Counted from the first letter of the stretch, positions 10,601-18,608 are shown. The stretch: DNA of 56,783 bases from an uncultured Gluconobacter sp. (GCA_937880175.1 CALFLO010000006.1:1-56783); one strand, 5' to 3'. Notes: generated by a model not told the origin, from the letters alone. Numbers and translations are program-made.

Positions 10601-10917
10601 ACCGTCATCCCGCCGTCATTCAGCACAACACCGGAGGCGCTCGCGCCATTCAGAACAATGAACTGGTCATGAAAAACGGTCGTGTTCACGGCGGAACCGC
10701 CGCTGCTGACGATCACGGCCTGGTTCTGGTCTTCGGTTCCGGACGCACCGGAAATGGACGTGGCGGAAATCACGCCGCCATCAAGAACATTGACGGAGCC
10801 GCCATCAAGAACGGTGGTCTCAACTGCATTGCCGCCCGAGGAGACGATCAGGGAACTGCCGCTCGAAACCGTGGAGCCGCTGACTGTCTGGCCGGATGTC
10901 ACTGTCTTTTCGTTCAT
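7606..10917 (-). CDS. AIDA-type repeat protein with C-terminal Hint_2 domain
   Basis: 1103 residues. Residues 1 to about 730 consist of degenerate roughly 20-residue repeats of the AIDA/autotransporter-adhesin type (GGxAxxTxxxxGGxxxV). These should fold as a long beta-solenoid. A short bridging strand region precedes a Hint_2 (hedgehog/intein) domain starting at C760 (CFLPGTMITTPSG), with H843 in the TPEH block and the family-typical end TESYLDTGNR. A further conserved region (about 900-1103) follows. Hint domains can cleave the chain autocatalytically. No Sec signal, autotransporter barrel or membrane segment is visible, so the export route is unclear; a surface adhesin-like or extracellular role is inference. 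The same AIDA-bridge-Hint unit recurs in the large protein at 34789-40080. Confidence 0.88.
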   Translation of the reverse strand: MNEKTVTSGQTVSGSTVSSGSSLIVSSGGNAVETTVLDGGSVNVLDGGVISATSISGASGTEDQNQAVIVSSGGSAVNTTVFHDQFIVLNGASASGVVLNDGGMTVQGNGSATDVTVNSQGNYAVYVDGGTMTNTVINNGGGMIEYSDSGDHTGKGGSSFNTVVNSGGFDVVLSGRSVNETVNSGAYEQLYAHGVASGTTLSGGNLYDAGSALGTTISGGTLTVEAGGVATGTQNTSGWSVIQSGGVTSGAVISGRNAFQSVASGGVDSASSILNGAKEWLSGTAVNDVVSGVGELHIASGATATNTAVSTHGHEYVSAGGVASGTTLSYQGMDYVDGTSQDATLSTNSIQTIYADGLANNATLSTGAVQYDNGISQGTVLNSGGTEVVGQYGMSFATTINSGGVEKISSSGTGASETVNKGGVLDVLSNGKTYNATVTGGTQTVEAGGRSVSTNLLSGSEVVSATGQAINTAVSGGTLLDAGIAEGTTITGGTMTVASGGFASGTTETKGTITVQSGGTTVGTLLSGGQAFETVQAGGVENGATIIRGQDTIAGSAFGDSATTLGKITVLSGGYTSGSTVTRHAHETVSAGGTAVGTVLDQQGMDYVYGASISATLKGQSQQFISAGGTASETTVGSGSTQYDGGRTDHTVLQKGAFETVQSGGVANETSVTSGSWLTVDAGGEIDETILAVGGHIDINSLQYAGVAKAAINGDTLVVTEGDASYTIDLEGDYSDYHAELTKDGDGSTVVTLAQGSEICFLPGTMITTPSGTAAVENLRIGDDVTAWVDGSPVSRKVTWVGSKRVRAQGGATADLSGHPVRILKDAIAANVPNRDLLVTPEHCLFIDGRFVPTRMLVNGRSVFYDRSISVYDYFHIETENHSVIMADGMLTESYLDTGNRRTFTQHGEVASLGGTQKSWEQDAAAALIVDRATVEPMFRQIADRAIAAGLESREVSAELTEDADLHLVADNGTVIRQSREAAGKTIFMIPADVTEVRIVSRTARPSETVGPFVDDRRELGVLVGDVVLYDSRATRSITSHLTDVQLEGWQIADNAACRWTAGNALLTLGERDQDSLALLSIEIRAAGPYLAGSTVETTAKFA
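8640..10917 (-). repeat. Coding tandem array of AIDA-type repeats
   Basis: The DNA here repeats degenerate units encoding Gly-Gly-x-Ala-x-x-Thr-x-x-x-x-Gly-Gly modules of about 57-63 bp. The repetition follows codons and is imperfect, so it reflects protein repeats. It could recombine and change length. Confidence 0.7.
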
Positions 10918-11110
10918 GATGGGGTCGCCATGGAGGTGGTTAATAGTTTGTTAACTATGCACTCCACAAAAAAATTAACAACCGATTTTTGGTATTTTTG
11001 ACAAAACGTGACTGCTCCAGCCCCCCGGTTCTGGATTTGTGGGAATGGCCACGCCATGGTTTCATGGTGCGCAACGTCCCCGGCCATGCCGGAAAAGAGG
11101 AACCAGCCCC

Positions 11111-11491
11111 ATGGCCGCATCAATCACGATCTATGGCATTCCCAACTGCGATACGATGCGCAAGGCGCGGGCATGGCTGGCCGAACAGGGTGTGGCGGTC
11201 ACGTTCCATGATTATCGCAAGAACGGCGTCGATCGGGGCCAGCTTGAAGGCTGGGTGGCCCGGCTGGGTTGGGAGAAACTGCTGAACCGTTCGGGAACGA
11301 CGTTCCGCAAGCTGTCACCGGAGCTTCGGGACAACCTTGATGCGGAACGCGCCATTGCGCTCATGCTGGAGCAGCCTGCCATGATCCGGCGTCCGGTTCT
11401 GGAAGGTCCGGGCCTGCTGCTGGTCGGCTTCCGCCCGGACGATTACGCCGCGGCCCTGTCAGGCTTCAGCGCTCAAGATCCAGCGCCCTGA
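11111..11491 (+). CDS. yffB: ArsC/Spx-family protein, YffB-like
   Basis: A 126-residue thioredoxin-fold protein. The start ITIYGIPNCDTMRKARAWL is the signature of the YffB subgroup of the ArsC/Spx family, with a single N-terminal cysteine rather than a CxxC. Members are related to arsenate reductase but their function in this subgroup is not settled; glutathione-dependent thiol chemistry has been suggested. The ATG at 11111 is preceded by AGAGGA about 9 bases upstream. An upstream in-frame start at 11039 would add an unlikely basic extension. The 3' end overlaps the convergent regulator gene by 26 bp. Confidence 0.9.
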   Translation: MAASITIYGIPNCDTMRKARAWLAEQGVAVTFHDYRKNGVDRGQLEGWVARLGWEKLLNRSGTTFRKLSPELRDNLDAERAIALMLEQPAMIRRPVLEGPGLLLVGFRPDDYAAALSGFSAQDPAP

Positions 11492-12371
11492 TCTTGCGGT
11501 GCAGCGTCGCGCGGCTCACGCCCAGAAGACGCGCGGCGGCACTGACATTCCCGTGGACCGTCGCAAGGGCGGAGTGAATGACCTGCGCTTCCGCCCGGCG
11601 GAAACTCGGCTCTTCCTGCGTATCGAGCAGCGGCAGCAGCGCCGGAAGGCTGGACAGCTCGCCATCGGGCCAGCTCATATGCCGTCGGCTGGCATGGGTG
11701 GCGCCGCGGATATGACCGTCGCGGTCCAGTGCGACCAGCATCGACGAAGAGGATTTTGACGGCCCCAGCGTCACGATCATGTCCTTGCCGAAGCGGTCAT
11801 GGAAGAGTTTTTCCTCTACGCGCCGGGCGGTCGTCAGCAGCGCATCCATCAGCAGCGGCGCGGCAGGCAGCACGTTTTCAGCCGTGAACGAACTGATGTC
11901 CATCGCCCCGGCCAGCTCCCCGATGGAATTATAGACCGGGACCGCCATGCCGGTCAGCTTGCGGAAACACAGACGCCAGTGCTGGTCATGAACGACCATG
12001 ACCGGCCGTTCCTCACGCAGACAGGTTCCGATGGCATTGGTCCCGGCGTTCTGCTCGTCCCACACCGCGCCCGCCTGAAAACGCCAGCGCCGGCAGCCGC
12101 TGAGCTGGCTGCGCTGGGTATGGCGGGAGAGAACGATCCCTGTGGGATCGGCCAGCATCACCGTGAAATCCAGCGGATCCACGAGCCTGTGCAGATGCTG
12201 CATCTCGGGCAGAGCACTCTGGATCAGGCGCTGGGTGCGCCCGCTGACGAAGCGCAGTTCCGGCTGGCTGAGGACCTGCGTCTCCCACCGCTCGGACGGA
12301 TCCAGATTGTAGTTCGTGGAACATCTTGCCCATGAATCGGTCAGGCAGGTGCGGGACAGTGTTGTGGTCAT
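11466..12371 (-). CDS. AcoR-type regulator with GAF domain and Fis-type HTH, no AAA+ domain
   Basis: A 301-residue protein resembling the two ends of AcoR-type activators. A GAF sensor spans about 55-190 (RFQAGAVWDEQNAGTNAIGT, then GMAVPVYNSIGELAGAMDIS). A C-terminal Fis-family HTH_8 covers the last 45 residues (GNVSAAARLLGVSRATLHRK). The central sigma-54-interacting AAA+ domain found in full-length AcoR (about 650 residues) is absent, so it should act with the ordinary sigma factor. The gene is divergent from the PQQ dehydrogenase, with 431 bp between them, and a perfect 24-bp palindrome lies 42 bp upstream of its start. Autoregulation and control of the dehydrogenase are reasonable inferences. 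Confidence 0.88.
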   Translation of the reverse strand: MTTTLSRTCLTDSWARCSTNYNLDPSERWETQVLSQPELRFVSGRTQRLIQSALPEMQHLHRLVDPLDFTVMLADPTGIVLSRHTQRSQLSGCRRWRFQAGAVWDEQNAGTNAIGTCLREERPVMVVHDQHWRLCFRKLTGMAVPVYNSIGELAGAMDISSFTAENVLPAAPLLMDALLTTARRVEEKLFHDRFGKDMIVTLGPSKSSSSMLVALDRDGHIRGATHASRRHMSWPDGELSSLPALLPLLDTQEEPSFRRAEAQVIHSALATVHGNVSAAARLLGVSRATLHRKIRALDLER

Positions 12372-12802
12372 CGCGCTCCTCGCGCTGCGGCGGACGGCAC
12401 CGGGTGCCGGAAACCTGTCGCAGTTCTGCGACAGGTACGACGCAGACGGTCACAATCGGGTGAGGGTTCAACGATGTGGGATAGCCCGCAACGAAGAGAA
12501 TCAGGAATGACGATTGCCGGAAAAGGCGAAGCGTTGCGTATCGGGGATGTTGTTTCGCAGGCCATCGGTAACGCAGCGCTCCTTCTCTTTTCCGGTTCAG
12601 TGCTGTGGGTCGGAAGGGAAGCAGGCATGAAGCCGGAGCTTTTAGCAAGCGCCGGTTCTTTGCTGCTCCTGACGTACGAACAGGGCTGTCCCGTCCGTCA
12701 CAGCCATGACGGGGCGCAAACGGTATCGCGTTCCGCCGATGATCAGGAAAGACAAATCATTTCAGAGAGAATGGTTTTCGTTTTTCGCAAGAACGAGGTG
12801 TC
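12372..12802. other. Divergent intergenic region between regulator and PQQ dehydrogenase
   Basis: 431 bp with no convincing gene. A plus-strand open frame at 12474-12827 has no family resemblance and overlaps the dehydrogenase start. The region holds the palindrome at 12413-12436 and must hold the promoters for both flanking genes. I could not assign -35/-10 boxes with confidence. Confidence 0.6.
12413..12436. promoter_or_regulatory. 24-bp perfect palindrome, candidate operator for the GAF-Fis regulator
   Basis: Two 11-base arms (ACCTGTCGCAG and its exact reverse complement) flank a TT spacer. The site ends 65 bp upstream of the regulator's ATG. Long dyads with TGTCGCA/TGCGACA-like halves suit dimeric Fis-type HTH proteins. 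Binding by the adjacent regulator is inferred from position. Confidence 0.75.
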
Positions 12803-15274
12803 ATGTCTGCTTCACTCCAGAGGGTAATGTCTCCATTAACCTCTATCCTGCTCGCGCTTGTCGGGCTTTTCCTGCTGGGAGGGGGAGGATATCTCCTCAT
12901 CCTCGGCGGTTCGTGGTTCTACGCCCTTCTGGGCCTCGTGATGCTTGCGGCTGCGGGTATCAGCTTCAGGAACCCCCTGCTGGGCACGCGTCTGTACGCG
13001 GGGCTTCTGCTGGTGGCGACCATCTGGTCCGTTCTTGAAGTCGGGTTCGACATCTGGGGTCTGGAAGTCCGTCTCTTCACGCTCGTCGGCATCGCGGCCT
13101 GGATGCTGCTGCCATGGGTGTGGCGCACGGGCCGGGACTGGGCTTCTGACAAGCGCGAACTGCTCGGCTCAGCCGTCATTGCGATGGTTGCGATCATCGC
13201 AAGCTGCTTCACGTCCTACTCCATCAACGGCACGCTTCCGGCGGACCGCATGGCCGCGACAGGGCAGTCCGACCTGACGGCGAAAGACACACCCGAAGCC
13301 GACTGGCCCGCTTATGGCCGTACGGTGGGCGGTGATCGCTACAGCCCGCTGGGCCAGATCACGCCGGCGAATATCAGCACCCTCAAGCGCGCCTGGGTGA
13401 CCCGTACGGGTGACGTCCAGAAGGCTGACGAAGGTGTGGTTGCCGGACCGGATCAGGGACACGAGTTCAACCTCGAGGTCACCCCGATCAAGGTCGATGA
13501 CACGCTCTATCTCTGCACGCCGCACAACTGGGTCATGGCGCTCGATGCCAAGACCGGCAAGGTGAAATGGAAGTTCGATCCCAAGCCGGCCGCGGCCGAT
13601 CTGGCGGCGAATGTCTATCTGGCCTGCCGTGGCGTGTCCTACTACAAGGCCGCTGACGACTATCAGGCTCCGGACGGCTCCAAGGCCTGCCAGAAGCGTA
13701 TCTTCTCCCCGGTCGGCGACGTGCGCCTGCTGGCTGTCGATGCCGAAACCGGCAAGCCCTGCGAAGACTTCGGCGAGCACGGCTTCATTTCCCTGCGCCA
13801 GTATCTCGGTCATGTTCCGCATGGCTTCCACTTCGTGACGTCGCCGCCGCTGGTGGTGAAGGATCGCGTGGTTCTGGGCGGCTGGATCTTCGACAACCAG
13901 GCGAATTTCGAGCCTTCCGGCGCAATCCGTGCGTTCAACCCGATCACGGGTGAGATCGAATGGGCCTGGGATGCCGGTCACAACCCGGAAAACTGGAAGC
14001 CCGGCCCGAACGACGTGCTGACGCGTGACACGCCGAACGCATGGGGCGTTTACACAGCCGATCCGGATCTGGGTCTGCTCTATCTGCCGATGGGCAACTC
14101 GCCGCCGGACAACTGGGGTGGCTCGCGCCGTCCGTTCGACGACGCAACATCCAGCGCCACGATCGCTCTCGACATCGAGACGGGTGAACGCCGCTGGACC
14201 TTCCAGACCGTGCATCACGATCTGTGGGACATGGATCTGGCCATCGGACCGTCCATGGTTGATCTGCCGGGCCCGAATGGCGAGAACATTCCGGCTCTGA
14301 TCCAGACCACCAAGCGCGGCGAGTTCTTTGTTCTGGACCGTCGGACCGGCAAGCCGGTTCCGGGTTATCCGGTTGAGGAACGTCCGGTTCCGACCGCGGG
14401 TGTTGCAGCGGATGACCATGTCTCCCCGACGCAGCCTTACGCTGTTGGCCTGCCGTCCCTGACGCCGCCGGACCTCAAGGAAAGCGACATGTGGGGCGCG
14501 ACGCTGCTGGATCAGATGATCTGCCGCATCCAGTTCCGCCAGTCCGCTTACGAAGGTCAGTTCACCCCGCCGCATGTTGGCAAGACGACGATCGTCTATC
14601 CGGCATTCTATGGTGTGGTTGACTGGCAGGGCGCCTCCATCGATCCGCAGCGCAAACTGCTGATCGCCAATGCGAGCTACCTGCCGTTCCGGATCCGTTT
14701 GGAGCACCGTCAGAAGGCCGAGAACTCCGGCATCCTGCCGAAGTGGAACGGCCAGGGCGACAAGCCGGAAGCCAAGGGCGATGCGCTGAGCGTCTCCCCT
14801 GATTACGGCACGCCGTACATCGCCTACACCAGCCCGTGGCTGAACCCGCTTCAGATCCCCTGCAAGGGACCGGTCTGGGGCAAGATCACGGCCATCGATC
14901 TGGTGACCAAGAAGATCGTCTGGCAGCACCCCGTCGGCACCACGCGCGACACGGGTCCTTTCCGGACGCATAACAACCTTCCGCTTCCGACCGGTATGTA
15001 CAACATCGGCGGCAGCGTCCTGACCAAGGGTGGCGTGTCCTTCATGGGTGCGACGGCCGACGATTACCTGCGCGGTTTCGACATGTCGAACGGCAAGGTG
15101 ATCTGGCAGGACCGTCTGCCCGCAGGCGGACAGGCCACGCCGATGTCCTATCAAATTGATGGGAAGCAGTATGTTGTGATCGCCGCTGGCGGTCATGGGG
15201 GCCTTGGCACCCGCAGCGGTGATTATATCATCGCTTACAGCCTGAACGGAGACCAGGGCGCGACCGCGCACTGA
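12803..15274 (+). CDS. Membrane-bound PQQ-dependent dehydrogenase, glucose/quinate/inositol family
   Basis: 823 residues. About five membrane segments lie in the first 150 residues, followed by a periplasmic eight-bladed quinoprotein propeller (from WPAYGRTVGGDRYSPLGQI). It oxidises a polyol, sugar or cyclitol in the periplasm and passes electrons to ubiquinone. The active-site block HHDLWDMDL is at 471-479, the PQQ-binding Lys counterpart is K504 (TTKRGEFFVLDRR), and the family ending GGHGGLGT is present. Sequence between the blocks differs clearly from the E. coli Gcd type (for example the Gly-rich region after LRQY), so I do not call it glucose dehydrogenase; inositol or quinate are alternatives. 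The start ATG has GAGG upstream; ATG 12827 is an alternative. An outer-membrane protein gene follows. Confidence 0.93.
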   Translation: MSASLQRVMSPLTSILLALVGLFLLGGGGYLLILGGSWFYALLGLVMLAAAGISFRNPLLGTRLYAGLLLVATIWSVLEVGFDIWGLEVRLFTLVGIAAWMLLPWVWRTGRDWASDKRELLGSAVIAMVAIIASCFTSYSINGTLPADRMAATGQSDLTAKDTPEADWPAYGRTVGGDRYSPLGQITPANISTLKRAWVTRTGDVQKADEGVVAGPDQGHEFNLEVTPIKVDDTLYLCTPHNWVMALDAKTGKVKWKFDPKPAAADLAANVYLACRGVSYYKAADDYQAPDGSKACQKRIFSPVGDVRLLAVDAETGKPCEDFGEHGFISLRQYLGHVPHGFHFVTSPPLVVKDRVVLGGWIFDNQANFEPSGAIRAFNPITGEIEWAWDAGHNPENWKPGPNDVLTRDTPNAWGVYTADPDLGLLYLPMGNSPPDNWGGSRRPFDDATSSATIALDIETGERRWTFQTVHHDLWDMDLAIGPSMVDLPGPNGENIPALIQTTKRGEFFVLDRRTGKPVPGYPVEERPVPTAGVAADDHVSPTQPYAVGLPSLTPPDLKESDMWGATLLDQMICRIQFRQSAYEGQFTPPHVGKTTIVYPAFYGVVDWQGASIDPQRKLLIANASYLPFRIRLEHRQKAENSGILPKWNGQGDKPEAKGDALSVSPDYGTPYIAYTSPWLNPLQIPCKGPVWGKITAIDLVTKKIVWQHPVGTTRDTGPFRTHNNLPLPTGMYNIGGSVLTKGGVSFMGATADDYLRGFDMSNGKVIWQDRLPAGGQATPMSYQIDGKQYVVIAAGGHGGLGTRSGDYIIAYSLNGDQGATAH

Positions 15275-15290
15275 TCGTCCGCTGACGGAT

Positions 15291-15317
15291 GGAGCGTGCC
15301 CCCTGCGGGCACGCTCC
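15291..15317 (+). terminator. Strong hairpin after the PQQ dehydrogenase gene, no T-run
   Basis: An 11-bp perfect stem (GGAGCGTGCCC / GGGCACGCTCC) with a 5-nt loop lies 17 bp after the dehydrogenase stop. The lack of a following T-run argues against a standard intrinsic terminator. It may stabilise the upstream mRNA end or reduce expression of the downstream channel gene. Confidence 0.5.
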
Positions 15318-15351
15318 ATACTCCCGCTCAATAGTGATGGAAATTCATGTC

Positions 15352-16242
15352 ATGCGTCGGAAATTCACGCTCGGAGTGCGCCTTGGTGCCCTGACAGCCT
15401 GGTTGCCTGCTGTTGCTCTCGTTCCGGGCTTTGCCGCTCATGGCGCGGATATTCCACTGGCCATCATCGGACCGCACGAATACGACCTGCCGGTCGACTT
15501 CAAACCGTTCAACGTGGTGGTGCAGTATGGTGACGGAAACGCCGCCGGGTCGGTCTATGACAGTGGCGGCCAGCGCCGGGCGCGGGGTGGCAGCCACACC
15601 TGGAGCGGCATGACGAAATACGTGCATTTCCGCAGTTTCGACGCGATCCCCCATGTCAGCTTCGCGTTCGAGCTGATCCAGTCCGAGGCCTACACGCTGG
15701 CCAACGGGCAGAACTGGGGCGGTCTGGGCACGACGATCGTCGGACCCGCAGCCTGGTTCAAGCCCAACAAGCACAGCACGCTCGGGATCCAGACCTTCAT
15801 GGAAACGCCGTCCGGCACGCGGGATTCCATGGCGATGCATTACTGGGCCAACCTGTCGAGCATCATCTTCGATTACGAATGGAAGCATTTCAGCTTCGAT
15901 GGTGATCTGGGCAGCGTCGTAAGCTCCACCAAGCACCGCAATGGCGAGCACAGCTATTCGGCGGGCAACGTGTTCTACACGAACCTGCGCTTCAGCTGGA
16001 AAGCCTCGTCACGCATTGAGCCGTTCTTCTCGCTCGACTGGCAGAACAGCGGCGGCATGCACGACAACACCTCCAATCTGTGGGTCGCCAATTCCAGCAG
16101 TCGCGAAACAGCACTGGGTGTCGGTGCGATGTTCTACATCACCAAGCGCCTGTCGTTCACGCCACGTTATTCCCACTCCGTCGAAGGCCGGAACGTGCCG
16201 GAGACGAACGCCTATTACATGAAAGTCGCCTATCTCTTCTGA
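15352..16242 (+). CDS. Outer-membrane beta-barrel protein, phenol-degradation MetA-pathway-like
   Basis: From ATG 15352 it is 296 residues. The start MRRKFTLGVRLGALTAW and the following hydrophobic run form a Sec signal ending about AAHGAD. The mature part is alternating strands ending in an aromatic C-terminal strand with terminal Phe (YYMKVAYLF), as required for barrel insertion. It resembles the MetA-pathway phenol-degradation family (PF13557 type) of small porin-like channels. Two earlier in-frame starts (15289, 15337) exist; 15289 is unlikely because it would begin inside the hairpin. Placement directly behind a periplasmic PQQ dehydrogenase suggests it admits that enzyme's substrate, an inference from context. 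Confidence 0.75.
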   Translation: MRRKFTLGVRLGALTAWLPAVALVPGFAAHGADIPLAIIGPHEYDLPVDFKPFNVVVQYGDGNAAGSVYDSGGQRRARGGSHTWSGMTKYVHFRSFDAIPHVSFAFELIQSEAYTLANGQNWGGLGTTIVGPAAWFKPNKHSTLGIQTFMETPSGTRDSMAMHYWANLSSIIFDYEWKHFSFDGDLGSVVSSTKHRNGEHSYSAGNVFYTNLRFSWKASSRIEPFFSLDWQNSGGMHDNTSNLWVANSSSRETALGVGAMFYITKRLSFTPRYSHSVEGRNVPETNAYYMKVAYLF

Positions 16243-16244
16243 GA

Positions 16245-16991
16245 TCAGGGTGCTGGAATAAGAAAATTTTCCGGGCAGGGCGCGCTCGTGGGCGGTTCAT
16301 CCGCGAGCGAGGATGCGGCCGGGAAAAGCGCCAGCCTCCGGGCCCGAATGCCGATATAGACCCGGTCGAACACGGTCTTCCCGGTTGTCTGATCCATCGC
16401 ACAGCGCAGACGGATCGCCTCTTTCCGACGGCTCCCCAGAGACGCGGCCAGATCGCGGATCATCGCGTCACGACGGACCGTCTTTCCGGCATTTCCCCTC
16501 AGAATGGCTGCGGCCGGACTGTTGCTGAAAGCGGTATAGGTTCGCGCCGCTTCCTCAAAGAAATCCTCCTGCGCAAACCCCAGACACGCCGCACGGACCT
16601 GATAGTCCCAGCTCAGCCCTGTATCCGTTTCTCCGGGCGTTAAGGCGATGATGTCTTTTCGCAGGGCAGGCGAGAGAACAACCGGCGGGAAATGGACCGG
16701 CCCGTAGGACCGGCACCCCCGGTCACGCCAGTCATCGGCCGAAACGCCAGCGTTCTGAAGATCCCGTGGAATGGAGCCCCTGAACGCCCACAGATAAAGG
16801 GTCTGGGCCGGAGCCGCCAGAGTATCGGTGCGGTTCGTGGTGCCGATCCGGTGCAGACTGGGTGTCCAGCCGATTTCGAGCGTATAAGCCGAAAACTGGC
16901 GCCCAGTCGTCGGGTGCAGGGGGCCTTCCGCCGCACATCCGCCCAGCGCAAGGAAAAGCCCAGCGGCCCACACACTCATCCACCGTCTCAT
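16245..16991 (-). CDS. Lipoprotein of unknown function
   Basis: 248 residues. The ATG at 16991 is preceded by AGGA at normal spacing; an earlier in-frame ATG at 17018 would add nine residues and is less likely. The first 20 residues are a lipoprotein signal (MRRWMSVWAAGLFLALGGC). I recognise no enzymatic domain. The mature protein has several cysteines that could form disulfides. It ends two bases from the convergent outer-membrane protein gene. Confidence 0.75.
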   Translation of the reverse strand: MRRWMSVWAAGLFLALGGCAAEGPLHPTTGRQFSAYTLEIGWTPSLHRIGTTNRTDTLAAPAQTLYLWAFRGSIPRDLQNAGVSADDWRDRGCRSYGPVHFPPVVLSPALRKDIIALTPGETDTGLSWDYQVRAACLGFAQEDFFEEAARTYTAFSNSPAAAILRGNAGKTVRRDAMIRDLAASLGSRRKEAIRLRCAMDQTTGKTVFDRVYIGIRARRLALFPAASSLADEPPTSAPCPENFLIPAP

Positions 16992-17059
16992 CGCAGGCGT
17001 CCTGTAACGTTTACGCAATAAAGACGTTGGCCCGCGACGGGACGGATTTCAAGCCTGTT

Positions 17060-18535
17060 TCAGGCCGCAGCCTTCGGACGAAAGCGCGCCGTAGTGATGT
17101 CGCAGTCATACTGCGCCGCCGTCTCGCAGGGGTTGCTGGCGAGTTCGTTAACGGCGTTGAGAACGCGCTCGACCTTGCCGTCATCCATCAGCACGCTGAA
17201 ATTCAGACGTGTCCAGCCCGGCTTTTCGATTTCCTGCCCGGACAGGATGGCGCTGCGGATCAACCCGGACTCATCTTCGTCAATCCCCAGAAGACGGTGC
17301 GCATAAGGCCCCGCACACGCACAGCCGCCACGAACCTGAATGCCGTAACGGTCCGACAGCATCCGCGTGAAAAGCTGCTGGTGAATGAAGCCGCCATTTT
17401 TCGTGTCGCGGATGCGGAATGAGAAGATGGGAAGGGCATCGGCTGTCGGATGGCCGAGGATTTCGATGGCGGGATTAGTGCTCCAGGCCTTCACGGCACG
17501 CGCCCGCAGTTCGGCATTGCGCTGCGCCATGTGGGCCTCCCCAATGACGTCCTTGACGATGAAGGCGAGGGCCGCGCGGATATCCCCGATCACATTCGGT
17601 GTGCCGCTCTCTTCGCGGGCAGCGAGACAGGCGGTGTAGTCGTGGTTCCAGGGCGACACAAAGCGCACGGTGCCTCCGCCCGGAAGAACGGGCGCGGTGC
17701 GGGACATCGCCGCATTGCGCACGATCAGCACACCCGACGCCGCCGGGCCACCGATGAACTTGTGGCAGGACACGACGACCGCGTCCTTTTCAAACGGCGT
17801 GCCCGGCTGCATGTCGATCGGACAGTAAGGGCCAGCCCCGGCATAGTCCCAGATGGACAGGGCACCGTAACGCTTGAGCAGGGCTGTGACCGCATTCACA
17901 TCCGTCAGGATTCCCGTGACGTTGGACGCAGCCGAGAATGATCCGATCTTCAGCCGATCGGGCGCGCAGGCGACCAGTGCCTGTTCGAGAACATCCAGAT
18001 CCGGCCCACCTTCGGCCGCTTCAGGGATCTCGACGATTTCCGCACCGCTCTCGCGCCAAGGCAGGATGTTGGAGTGATGCTCATAAGGGCCGATGAAAAC
18101 GATGGGCCGCTTTCCGGCTTCGCATAGGGCCGGAACTTCCAGCAGATGAACGAGACGGTTCAGTCCGGCCGTTGCGCCATTGCCCATGAAAATGGTTGTG
18201 AAATCGGGGGAGGGGGCGTGGCAGAGCTGGGCGATGGTGGCGCGGGCGCTGTTGCGCAGGCGCGTCATGTAAGCGCCGCAGAAAGACGCTTCGGTGTGGC
18301 TGTTGGCATAGAACGGCAGGATCTCGTCCATGATGAACGTCTCGATCTGCTTCAGCGCACGGCCGGAGGCAACATAGTCTGCATAAAGCAGGGACTGTGT
18401 GCCAAACGGCGTCGAGAACTTCGCACCATCGCCAATCACGCCCTTGGCCAGCGCGCTCAGCCCGTTGTTGCGCAGCGTCTGCTCGAACTGTTCCAGAAGG
18501 GCCGTGCTGTTGTCGAGATTGCCGATCGTTTCCAT
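17060..18535 (-). CDS. Class V aminotransferase, cysteine-desulfurase-like
   Basis: 491 residues, longer than IscS/SufS (about 400). PLP would bind K259 in the SCHKFIGGP motif. The mobile-loop cysteine region RGGCACAGPYAH (C405, C407) resembles the active cysteine of NifS-like desulfurases. The substrate might be cysteine, a cysteine derivative or another amino acid. It is not next to iron-sulfur assembly genes. Instead it lies divergently from an Lrp-type regulator that is followed by an amino-acid permease, suggesting an amino-acid catabolic role. The start ATG 18535 is followed by the acidic/helical N-terminal extension typical of this longer subgroup. Confidence 0.85.
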   Translation of the reverse strand: METIGNLDNSTALLEQFEQTLRNNGLSALAKGVIGDGAKFSTPFGTQSLLYADYVASGRALKQIETFIMDEILPFYANSHTEASFCGAYMTRLRNSARATIAQLCHAPSPDFTTIFMGNGATAGLNRLVHLLEVPALCEAGKRPIVFIGPYEHHSNILPWRESGAEIVEIPEAAEGGPDLDVLEQALVACAPDRLKIGSFSAASNVTGILTDVNAVTALLKRYGALSIWDYAGAGPYCPIDMQPGTPFEKDAVVVSCHKFIGGPAASGVLIVRNAAMSRTAPVLPGGGTVRFVSPWNHDYTACLAAREESGTPNVIGDIRAALAFIVKDVIGEAHMAQRNAELRARAVKAWSTNPAIEILGHPTADALPIFSFRIRDTKNGGFIHQQLFTRMLSDRYGIQVRGGCACAGPYAHRLLGIDEDESGLIRSAILSGQEIEKPGWTRLNFSVLMDDGKVERVLNAVNELASNPCETAAQYDCDITTARFRPKAAA

Positions 18536-18608
18536 GACGCGATGTTCTTCCTCTGCGTGAGAACTGAACGATAGACCGACGGAATGAGTAAAAACCGCTT
18601 CTTTTTTG

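Noticed and set aside
8640..10917. CRISPR-like repeat array
   Set aside because: The repeats are imperfect, follow codons and encode AIDA modules; there are no uniform repeats with unique spacers and no cas genes.
9160..11001. 613-residue plus-strand frame
   Set aside because: It is antisense to the AIDA-repeat gene; its apparent Asp/Gly pattern arises from the repeat codons.
12474..12827. 117-residue plus-strand frame
   Set aside because: No motif; it overlaps the start of the PQQ dehydrogenase and has no ribosome site.
13169..15331. 720-residue minus-strand frame
   Set aside because: It is antisense to the PQQ dehydrogenase and lacks motifs.
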